This document shows, piece after piece, positions 9,965 through 18,017 of a stretch of DNA of 64,000 nt. The position numbers were made by a program, and so were the translations under genes. The stretch is from Panagrolaimus kolymaensis. Its lineage: Eukaryota > Nematoda > Chromadorea > Rhabditida > Panagrolaimidae. The notes beneath the pieces are model-generated. The model was not told the origin of the DNA. It saw only the letters and a list, made by a program, of their open reading frames with translations, and searched no databases. Location of the stretch: positions 186,001 to 250,000 of the forward strand of contig JAJQJQ010000004.1 in assembly GCA_028622995.1 (NCBI GenBank). The letters run 5' to 3'. Within the stretch, counting starts at the first letter, position 1; each line of letters starts with the position of its first letter.

Positions 9965-12900
9965 ATGGATGCTCTTGATTCAAACATTTTTGAACTTTAT
10001 AAAAAAAAATGGTGGAGATGTAAGCAGCAATCATTCATTAATATTACAAAAAAGAAGTAAGTAGTTCCATTGTAAAATTGTTAAACAAAAAATGAAAAAT
10101 GCCTTAAAGGGCCATAGCTATTTGCAGCCTTTTTGAAATTTCGTTTTACGGGAGCTGAACTTTGGCTTGGAAAAGCGCGTGTTTAAAAACACTTTTTCGT
10201 TTCAAAACTTTTTTCTTTTGTTCATTCATTGAATTTTTTCATTTTCATTTTTTTCTTCGAATGTTTGATGCTTGTTGTTGAAGATTGTGGTTGTTTTTAT
10301 CTTCAATTTGGATGGTATTTGGTAATGGTTTTATGAATATGGCTGCTGGTGCTGCTGCTTCATCGTTGATTACAGGCCAGTTTTTTGTATTGTTTGGTTA
10401 TATCTTTAGTTCAATTTTTAGGGTATTTTGGTGGTCTATGGCTGGTGAATGGATAAAGACTGATGGATATATGGATGTTTGTTTATGCTTCAACGATGTC
10501 GATGATGTTTATAGCTTATGGATTCAATTTACCGGTGAGTGATTATGCTTTTTTTGTTGCTATCGACAATGGTGTAATTATTGAGTGTTTGCCTGGGTTA
10601 TTATATTAGTGAAGCGGGAGAAGATACAAATGATTGTTGATTTAATCGTTTCAATGGAATTTGCTGTATAGCTAGAAATTTGTTTATTTGTTTTTACTTT
10701 TTTAGTTTCCCACTAATATAGTATTAGCCATCCACTGAATAAGAACCTCGTCAAGGATATATTAGGTTTTTTCCCTACTCGAATCTTAGCAAGACACTGT
10801 TTGAAAATAAAAATCATTATTACATACGAATACCTTCAGTATACAAATTTCGAACAAATAAATAAAATAAAATGGTAGTTTATTCTTCTCCTTCATCTTC
10901 TTCCAAAAAATCATTGTCGCTTTGATCCCCATCTCTTTGTAAATCCCAGTAATATTCTTCATCATGAACATTGACAAAGAATTCTTCTTCATCTTCTAAG
11001 ATTTCATCTTCATTATCAAATGAAGGCGTTTCTTCGTCGATGATGTTTCTCTTTTCTATTTTTTCCAAACAATCTCGAATTATATCATGCTTCCATGTAA
11101 TTGGTGCTTTAGATTTTATTATTTTCGTTACCATTTCCCCAGCATTTGCTTTCGATCTAACTTGTTTACTACCAATAGTTTTACGAGTTCCATTTTTTTC
11201 ACATCGAACATTGTTGTTATAATGCATAACTGCCACCTTTCTTCTTATGTCATATCCATGATATGGAAAGTAAGTTTTCTTTGGGCAATATTTTCCTGTT
11301 GCGAGGGAGTGAAAGTTTTCAACTCGGGAAGTTGCAAAGTCAGGAGAGGTTTTGATGATGTCAGCAAGGAATTTTTCATTTGTAATTTTTGTAAACAAGC
11401 AAAAGTATCCATAGCCAATTGGATTCATGTACTCATTGTCGTCTTCGTCAGGATTAATGGGTGTATGTTTGCATTTATCAATTTTAGTGAAATTCAGGGA
11501 CTTGAAGAGTTCGGATCCTTTACCTGGGTTCATTTTTTGGAAAGCTTCTTCCAACTTCTTATCTTTTCCAATAGTATCTTCAATTGCTTCGTAAAGTTGA
11601 TTGAAAATATTCTCATTCTCAAATTCATGAATACCAATGATGTGGAATAAAGAGGATAGCAATATTTCACGGCATAGTTCCCCATCACCTTTACTTTCAC
11701 TAATACTGTACCATAAATGATTCTTTATACCTTTGATAAAATCTTTGAGGTTGGAGCTTTTTTTCTTTTTAGCTTCATTGCGTAGGTCACGAACGATGGG
11801 TTTCACCATATGCCATGCGTCATACATATGAGTAATGGAAGGATATTGTTCTCTCACCATTTTTATGATTGTTGTATGCCTATCAGTTGTCAATCGGTTG
11901 ACTTGAATTTCATTTTCTTCAAACAAATCTAATATTTTTCTTACACCTTCTGCTTCCATTCGGCCGCTTACATCAGCAGTCATGGATTTGTGGAGCGTTT
12001 CAAAAGCAAGGATGTAACCACTTTCTGAATCCATAGCAGTAACACAACACAGGGAAGCACAATAACCTGGTGAATCATATTGACCATCCATAAGCACATT
12101 TAGAGGTGTTTCTGTTCGATCTTTTACCATTTTGAGAAGATCAACATGTTCATTAGTATGATGTTCGCGAACAACTGGCCATACAACGTTTTTAGAATTG
12201 GCTCTATGAAGAGTTTCTCCAAAAATTCCAATTTTTGCAAGGGTGAACAATTCTTTCAGAGTTGGGAATGGAACAGGTGTTATCGAAGCTGCAGAAGCCA
12301 AGAGTGCATTTCCTTGATAGATTTTGGTACCAGGAATCGTTTCTTGAGTTGCCCATCTCTTTTGACTTTGAGGACAGCATTTGGGACATCTGTATGTTAT
12401 ACTTGCAGCTGTACCGATAGTTCGCAATTCTTTTTTTCGCTGACCACTAAGCTCAGTGTTGCATTCGGGACAATGATTGAAAATTGATAAAAGCAATTTT
12501 TTGGAAATTACTACATATTCAACCAAATCTTCGGCAGGTTCTTCCATTTCTTCTGGGAGTTCAACAATAATGGGAGGATTTCGAGGAGTCATTTCATCAT
12601 CGACATTGATATATATATCTTTGATTTTGCGATATGGTCCTCGTTTTTTTCTTGCAGGAATAGGTTGAGGCGAACCAGTAAAATGATAGTCAAAATTACC
12701 ACCTTCATTAGCTGGAGATAATGTGGAAGTAATTCCTTCAGCTTCAATGTTTTCATTTGGACGGGAGTAAGTTTCCTTATAATTCATAAGTCTACGAACT
12801 TTTATAGCAGGTGATCCAGTACTTTCTCTTCTAAATGGAAGTGGGGTAGCTTTCTTATTTAGTGATTTGACTTTTCCATCTGCAAAAACCAAATCAGCTT

Positions 12901-15900
12901 GAATGAAGTGATGTGAACAAAAAACAGTATGTTGATTGTAGCCAAGCATAACTTCATGATCAATCTCAAATATATCTGCCCATTGTCTTCTACGATATTC
13001 CACGTCAGGTATATTTACAGCATTAGTAGAAGAAACAATCTCTTGGCAAGCGGGACAACGTTTCACCATTGTAAAAATAACTATCAAATGCTGAAAGGAT
13101 ATTACTATGAAAATCGAATAAATAGTAAATACACGCAAATTTTATACCAAAAGAGAATTATTGCGAAGGATATGATGAATAAACGGCAAATGAAATCAAA
13201 TTGAATAAAAGTGCAGTCATCAACGAAAGTTATTCAATCTTTTCCTTTTATATGTGTGAAGTATAGCAATATGGCAAACAAATAACCTAAGTGCATATTT
13301 TCGGTTGAAGAAAGTTTTTTGACCTTTACCTTCAAGGGTTAATTATTCTCATTTATTTTCCAACCAAATTACAATCTGCACACTCAAAAGCATATTATCT
13401 TGCTTTTATTATTCCATTCAGACTTCAAATTTTCTTCAAAATTCTTTGATAATGGAAAATTCAATCAAGCCATATGCTTATTTTCCAAAAAAGAAACAAA
13501 CCTCCTCATCTAATATTCCCACACCTTCTCCAACTTCTTATTATTGCAGTCTCCTTGGTTATGAATTGAACGAAAATCGTCAATCAGATCAATGGTGCAG
13601 ATGTGATAATTGTCCACGAATGGCAGCTGTAGAAGAAATGGTTTGCTGTTGTGATATTCGAGATAGTACAACGCAATGGGCATCTAATTGGCATCATTTT
13701 ATTGGTAACTCAAAGGGATGTTTTGCAAATCATAACATCATTCAGCAAACTATCCAAAACCGTATGGAACTTGACGCTTTTATTTTGCTTGATCAAATAA
13801 GGTTGAAACAAGTTGCTCAGTTGACCCGAAGCATATATATTGATAAATACAGTTATGCTGAAGAATCTGCAAAATATCGATTTGCTTGCTATCGTAAAGT
13901 TACAATGTTGGTTCATCATACACTTGGTATTGGCAAAAGACTTCAGTTACCAGCTTGCGTTGTTGCACTTGTAAGAAATGTCTCTCCATCACCCGATGGT
14001 AATTATAAAGGATACTGCGGATGTTATTTCGACGACGATGATAGTTAGATTTTAAAAGTGTATGCTTTAATAACTATATATTGCGATTTGTTTTGCTATT
14101 TACTTTGTTGTTATAAATATTAATGTGATAAAATTGTTGTAAGTGATACATGTCTCCTTTTCGACGAAGTTCCACTTGATACTATGAGGGAAAGCTTATT
14201 GCAAAAAGAATATGTTGATTTAAAGCGTTACAGCCTTTGAGCTAACTTCATTATAGCGATTGAGTCAACAATCATACATGTATCCTACTGATGTCATAAT
14301 ATAATAACCCAGGTAACCCCTCAATAATTACACCATTGTCGATAGCAACAAAAAAAAGCATAATCACTCACCGGTAAATTGAATCCATAAGCTATAAACA
14401 TCATCGACATCGTTGAAGCATAAACAAACATCCATATATCCATCAGTCTTTATCCATTCACCAGCCATAGACCACCAAAATACCCTAAAAATTGAACTAA
14501 AGATATAACCAAACAATACAAAAAACTGGCCTGTAATCAACGATGAAGCAGCAGCACCAGCAGCCATATTCATAAAACCATTACCAAATACCATCCAAAT
14601 TGAAGATAAAAACAACCACAATCTTCAACAACAAGCATCAAACATTCGAAGAAAAAAATGAAAATGAAAAAATTCAATGAATGAACAAAAGAAAAAAGTT
14701 TTGAAACGAAAAAGTGTTTTTAAACACGCGCCTTTCCAAGCCAAAGTTCAGCTCCCGTAAAACGAAATTTCAAAAAGGCTGCAAATAGCTATGGCCCTTT
14801 AATAATTTCACAAAAAAACTTAAATTAATTTAAAAAAAGGTTTTAAAAGAAGTATTACAAAAATTATGTCTGATTTGAAAAGTCCTTAATGCTTTTAGCT
14901 TCTTCTTTTTTGAAATGACTTTTATTTAAGAATATAAATAAATTTCTATCGTCCATCCAAAAAATAAAACATTTTAATTGTTTTTTAGAATTAGAGAAAC
15001 CTGTGATCTTTTTGTAAAAGAAATAAATAAGAAACACATATGCATTGGAGAAGGTCGTTTTGGTCAAGCATGGATTGTTAAATTTAATGGAAAACAAAAA
15101 GAATATGTGGAAAAAATTTATATAGAAATTGAAGCTCCAATTGAAATAATAACCGAAGTTGATGTTTTAACAAGATTTGATAGCGAATATATCCCGAAAA
15201 TGATTTACAGTGGATACAACATTTTGGGACAATGGTGTACAATAATGGAATATTTTAATGGTGGAACTTTATTCGATAGTATGCATCATGAAGAAGGAAT
15301 TACTCCTGATGGAAAAATTTTTATTGCTTATGAATTGGCGCTTGCTCTAGAATATTTACATGGTAAGAAATATACTCATGGGTAAGTTTAATGTTAAATA
15401 AATTGTATCTGTATAATAGTTATCAATATTTTTAGCGATCTCAAAACTGACAACATCGTTTTGACTGAAAATGGTAATGTTCGCCTTATCGATTTTGGAA
15501 AATCTCGATATGTAAAAAACGATACAATTCTTCCAAAACAAGTGATTAACTATATGGCGCCAGAAGTATTTCGAGGAGATAAAGCTGGAGTAACTTCTGA
15601 CTGGTGGCCTTATGCGGTTGTTCTTTGCTTAATGATTCAAGGAGAATGGCCTTTCGGTGAAAATAATCAAACTGATCAAGAAATTTACAATGAAACTATT
15701 AGCAAAGAACCAAAATTGAATAAAATAAATGACGAAGATGCTAAAGATCTTATTAGAAAACTTTTAAATCCCGATCCTGTTCAACGCTACTCTGAAATTA
15801 CCAAACATGCTTACTTCAAAGGTCTTAAAAAAGACGATGATCCTCCATTCAAGCCTATTGTAAAACTAAAACCTATTGATGTTAAACAAGAAGTAGGATC

Positions 15901-16219
15901 TTATACGTCCAATAAAAATGTGCATTCTCAACTTCGAAAGGATGCTCTTATGATACCAACAGCTGCTTACTTTGAATCAATAGAGAAACCAACAACAAGT
16001 GTCTATGAAAAGAACAGAAAACTTTTACCTGGAAAAAAAAAGAACTTTCAAGTGGATGATGGAAAAGCAACAAAACCAGAAGATGTTAAAAAAGTACCAA
16101 CAGCTGAAGAAAAAGGAACCAAATTAAAAGATACTGTAAAAGCACCAAAAGGGAAAAAACCAAAAGGTGTCAGAAATAAAGCTGGAAAGTTAAAAGCCTA
16201 TCAAAAAAAGAAAACTTAA
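9965..16219 (+). CDS. Protein kinase split by a transposon in intron 1
   Basis: The join is 9965-10056, 14989-15381, 15436-16219, about 420 residues. Exon 1 (ATG 9965, reading MDALDSNIFELYKKKWWRC) ends with two bases of a codon before GTAAGT; exon 2 starts with one base after TTTTTTAG, so the phases fit. Exon 2 carries the glycine loop GEGRFGQAW (near residue 51) and the hinge MEYFNGG. Exon 3 starts inside the catalytic loop, HGDLKTDN, followed by DFGKSR, MAPEVF and SDWWPYAVVLCLMIQGEWPFG. These are hallmarks of a Ser/Thr kinase fold, with the DWW and WPF pattern of AGC-like or related kinases. The usual HRD is HGD, so the Arg is lost, but the catalytic Asp, the Lys and Asn after it and the DFG Asp remain, so activity is likely. 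A Lys-rich tail (GKKPKGVRNKAGKLK) follows the domain. The 4.9-kb intron 1 contains the Kolobok-type element; without it the intron would be 237 bp. An exon 2 start at 14978 would need a TTG codon and is unlikely. Confidence 0.8.
10104..10107. repeat. TTAA target-site duplication, left
   Basis: TTAA immediately precedes the left terminal repeat, which starts AGGGCCATAG. The same four bases follow the right end, as expected for TTAA-specific transposons. Confidence 0.85.
10108..10608. repeat. Left terminal inverted repeat of the Kolobok-type element
   Basis: The repeat matches 14297-14798 in inverse orientation. Differences seen by eye are one substitution near 10170 (GGAAAAGC against GGAAAGGC), a 7 versus 8 T run near 10550, and a six-base mismatch near 10586-10591 just before the inner end. 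It contains an inward-facing open frame (first ATG near 10310) ending at a donor-like G/GTGAGT at 10535-10540. Confidence 0.9.
10880..13069 (-). CDS. Kolobok-type THAP-domain DDE transposase
   Basis: Cut-and-paste transposase, 729 residues from the Met of MVKRC; the 23 codons upstream are open but follow a CTTTCAG acceptor and do not look like protein. Residues 1-80 are a THAP zinc finger: C5, C8, C51, H54, a Trp at 30 and the closing TPLPF at 75-79, which should bind the element ends. A second Cys set (C200, C203, C228, C231) suggests another zinc knuckle. The catalytic core has D328 in MDGQYDSPG, D396 in TTDRH and E584 in VENFHSLATGKYCPK, the expected D, D, E order for Kolobok. The C-terminus is strongly acidic (EDEEEFF, LEEDEGEE). 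No intron interrupts the frame, and it has no stop or frameshift. It is transcribed away from the ballast-domain gene. Confidence 0.9.
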   Translation of the reverse strand: MVKRCPACQEIVSSTNAVNIPDVEYRRRQWADIFEIDHEVMLGYNQHTVFCSHHFIQADLVFADGKVKSLNKKATPLPFRRESTGSPAIKVRRLMNYKETYSRPNENIEAEGITSTLSPANEGGNFDYHFTGSPQPIPARKKRGPYRKIKDIYINVDDEMTPRNPPIIVELPEEMEEPAEDLVEYVVISKKLLLSIFNHCPECNTELSGQRKKELRTIGTAASITYRCPKCCPQSQKRWATQETIPGTKIYQGNALLASAASITPVPFPTLKELFTLAKIGIFGETLHRANSKNVVWPVVREHHTNEHVDLLKMVKDRTETPLNVLMDGQYDSPGYCASLCCVTAMDSESGYILAFETLHKSMTADVSGRMEAEGVRKILDLFEENEIQVNRLTTDRHTTIIKMVREQYPSITHMYDAWHMVKPIVRDLRNEAKKKKSSNLKDFIKGIKNHLWYSISESKGDGELCREILLSSLFHIIGIHEFENENIFNQLYEAIEDTIGKDKKLEEAFQKMNPGKGSELFKSLNFTKIDKCKHTPINPDEDDNEYMNPIGYGYFCLFTKITNEKFLADIIKTSPDFATSRVENFHSLATGKYCPKKTYFPYHGYDIRRKVAVMHYNNNVRCEKNGTRKTIGSKQVRSKANAGEMVTKIIKSKAPITWKHDIIRDCLEKIEKRNIIDEETPSFDNEDEILEDEEEFFVNVHDEEYYWDLQRDGDQSDNDFLEEDEGEE
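13070..13451. promoter_or_regulatory. Divergent intergenic region inside the transposon
   Basis: About 380 bp separate the two start codons, which point away from each other. It is the likely shared promoter region. CTTTCAG lies on the minus strand at 13091-13097 and CCATTCAG on the plus strand ending at 13421, so both genes have an acceptor-like site just before the ATG and might instead receive a leader exon. Confidence 0.4.
13452..14048 (+). CDS. P2X7 ballast-like zinc domain protein of the transposon
   Basis: A 198-residue intronless gene inside the transposon; the ATG at 13452 is used because the open frame upstream begins only with TTG. After a Lys/Ser/Pro-rich N-terminus it shows WCRCDNCPRM at 48-57, a CCC cluster at 65-67, GCF at 89-91, a helix region, KYRFACYR at 141-148, then LPACVVALVR at 166-175 and YKGY. 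This order (WCxCxxC, E..CC, a downstream AYRxY-like motif, LPxCxxxxIR, then a Gly/Tyr end) is that of the intracellular C-terminal ballast domain of the P2X7 receptor, which binds zinc and guanine nucleotide. There is no P2X channel part: no membrane segments and no ectodomain. What such a protein does for a transposon is unknown; it might assist transposition or bind nucleic acid or nucleotide. It could also be host DNA captured by the element, but its position between the repeats and its divergent pairing with the transposase suggest a regular element gene. Confidence 0.75.
   Translation: MENSIKPYAYFPKKKQTSSSNIPTPSPTSYYCSLLGYELNENRQSDQWCRCDNCPRMAAVEEMVCCCDIRDSTTQWASNWHHFIGNSKGCFANHNIIQQTIQNRMELDAFILLDQIRLKQVAQLTRSIYIDKYSYAEESAKYRFACYRKVTMLVHHTLGIGKRLQLPACVVALVRNVSPSPDGNYKGYCGCYFDDDDS
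14297..14798. repeat. Right terminal inverted repeat of the Kolobok-type element
   Basis: Inverse copy of 10108-10608, ending GGCCCT before TTAA. Read on the minus strand it lies upstream of the transposase in the same orientation and carries the same donor-like GTGAGT (14366-14371). Confidence 0.9.
14799..14802. repeat. TTAA target-site duplication, right
   Basis: TTAA directly after the right terminal repeat, matching 10104-10107. Removing the element and one TTAA would rejoin intron 1 of the kinase. Confidence 0.85.
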
Positions 16220-17131
16220 TGGATCTCGCTGTTTTCTTTTAGATTAAGGTTTGATTTTTTCATTTTATCATTCAACGACATAATTTTGCTTTAATAATGT
16301 TGATTTTTCTTATTAGTTGTGAAAAACAAAAAGTAGTTTGCTAATTTGATTCGAGATATATTAATTTTTTAATCAAATGCAAAGAAATAATTACTTTTTT
16401 TAGCTATATCAAACATAATCTTTCATCTCAAACTGCTTTTATTATTTCTTACAATTCCTGCTATGAATGTAAACGAATGTCTTCCATAGATTTTTGATTA
16501 TCACTTTTACTCGAAAACTTATTGCTTCAAAGTGATTTAGAAAAAATGGAAACTTTTCGTGAATCAAAAATTTTAATGGAAATGTTGTGCTCTTCCTTCT
16601 CTTTGTTTTGATCATTTTCCTGCTTCAAAATTGACAAAGTTTGCTTTTTTGTATCGTTTATTTATTTTTATCAAAGCAAGTTTTAGGACTTACAATCAAA
16701 TGTTATCTTGGTAACAAATTTTCTCTGAATATGGTGCACTTGATTCTGCATTCGTTGAATAAATGATCGGTTCTCCCGTCTACAAAGTTCTTGAAATAGT
16801 GAATACCTTGATTAAACCTCTTCGAACTTTAATTTCACCACAATTATGAATGATTGATGTATCACTTTCAAATGGCGTTTAATATAAATAATAATTTGTT
16901 CTTTATTCGATTTTTGTAAACTATGTATTGTTTAATTTTTGTTAACCTTTGTTCGAATTATTGTTCATAAAATAATTAGAAGAAAAAGCGAAATCTTTAC
17001 TTTTGTTGAAACAAAAATATTGTCAAAAAACTTTTGCAACAAGTCAAACAAAAACTATTCAACTTTATTTCTTCCTCTAAGTTTAATTTTTGTTTCTGAA
17101 ATGATATCTTTTATAAGCATGATTGTTTTTC
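16220..17131. other. Intergenic region downstream of the kinase
   Basis: AT-rich DNA that holds the kinase 3' untranslated region and probably its polyadenylation site. I see no gene. The open stretch near 16939-17148 is Phe/Ile/Lys low-complexity and starts without good context. Confidence 0.5.
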
Positions 17132-17353
17132 TTAGAAAAACAAGATAGGAAATATGCCCTTTTTATGCTTCATTTTTAAGTATGAAAGAAAAATTAAACA
17201 TTTGCTTGCTTCGAAATAACCTTGGTATTTCCAGGAGGGCTTTCCATGTGACGGTTTCTTTCCTTTTGATCCATTTGCGGCAAAAATTTGAGAATTAACA
17301 ATACACCATAACATTGCAACGTTGATTATTTTTCTCCGTAAAAATGACACCAT
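17132..17353 (-). CDS. Possible small secreted peptide precursor
   Basis: A 73-codon frame from a true ATG to TAA. Residues 1-26 look like a signal peptide: a basic start (MVSFLRRK), a hydrophobic core (VAMLWCIV) and a small-residue end (FAAN). The next part is basic and polar (GSKGKKPSHGKPSWKYQGYF), then a hydrophobic C-terminus. It could be a secreted peptide or a chance frame. No family is recognised and no introns are evident. Confidence 0.3.
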   Translation of the reverse strand: MVSFLRRKIINVAMLWCIVNSQIFAANGSKGKKPSHGKPSWKYQGYFEASKCLIFLSYLKMKHKKGIFPILFF

Positions 17354-17556
17354 TTTTTATTCAACTTTTTTTAATAATTGCAAAAAAAAAGAACTTTTTA
17401 ATGGCATCAAAAAAATACGCATGAATTCATACAAGTATGTGCATAATTTTGACATTATTGTTTTGCAGTCTCTTTTCGAAAAAAGAATTTTACAATAAAC
17501 TAATTCTTGTTGCTTAAATAAATGAAACAACATCGAAATAACAGGCAGCAGAATTA

Positions 17557-17757
17557 TCAAGCATATTTATTCTTCCCATAATTGCCCCATACGCTTGAGG
17601 AGTCCAAACATGCTTGCTTCTCTTTGCTCATCTTTTCATTGAAGTTGAATAACACGATGAGGTTCAAACCTTGCTTCACGTCGATCACCGTTTTTATTTC
17701 CACCAGCAATTTGCCGTAGCTCAAATGTTCCAATAAATCTTCGTTCACGTTAGCGAA
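17557..17757 (-). pseudogene. Protein-like fragment without a start codon
   Basis: An open stretch of 66 codons reads FANVNEDLLEHLSYGKLLVE and continues as a plausible soluble protein before TAA 17557. There is no ATG before the upstream TGA, so it is a lone exon or a fragment. Its codons contain more G and C at third positions (for example AGC TAC GGC, GTG ATC GAC GTG) than neighbouring genes, which suggests a different origin. Family not recognised. Confidence 0.3.
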
Positions 17758-18017
17758 TCAAAATTTTCATGCCCATTTTTAGCATTAATAACATTTTGTA
17801 GTTAGTTTATTCGCTTATGCTTCATACTTGTAAAATAAAGAAATGCTATTGATCTAAACACTACAGCTGCATATCTGCTTTGTTTTTAGCAGTTATTTAC
17901 ACGTTACGGATGAAAAGCATAATAGAAAAAAGAACATTTATTACATTTGTACAAAAATTATGGTAAAATTAAACCCAAAAACCGAACAAATTAACAATAA
18001 AAATTAAATATAAACAT

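Larger units (their letters stand above)
10108..14798. mobile_element. Complete Kolobok-type DNA transposon
   Basis: A 4,691-bp element bounded by TTAA and by inverted repeats of about 501 bp that are nearly identical. It carries a THAP-domain DDE transposase (minus strand) and a divergent second gene (plus strand). THAP domain, MDGQYDSPG and TDRH catalytic motifs and TTAA duplications together point to the Kolobok superfamily. piggyBac also uses TTAA but its transposase is different. Both genes are open, both ends intact and the two repeats differ by only a few bases, so the copy is young and may be autonomous. It sits in intron 1 of the kinase gene, transposase antisense to the kinase. Confidence 0.88.

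Noticed and set aside
11087..11650. Plus-strand frame of 187 codons inside the transposon
   Set aside because: Antisense shadow of the transposase coding region; Phe/Cys/Ser-rich and without any motif.
13446..14048. A P2X receptor gene
   Set aside because: Only a ballast-like cytoplasmic domain is present; no membrane segments, no ectodomain cysteines, and the whole gene lies between transposon repeats.
10108..14798. piggyBac identity for the TTAA-flanked element
   Set aside because: The transposase has a THAP finger and MDGQYDSPG/TDRH motifs, not a piggyBac DDD core, and the ends start AGGGCC rather than CCC.
14978..15385. Kinase start at 14978
   Set aside because: This would be a TTG codon lying in the polypyrimidine tract of a clear 3' splice site; the ATG exon at 9965 fits the phase.
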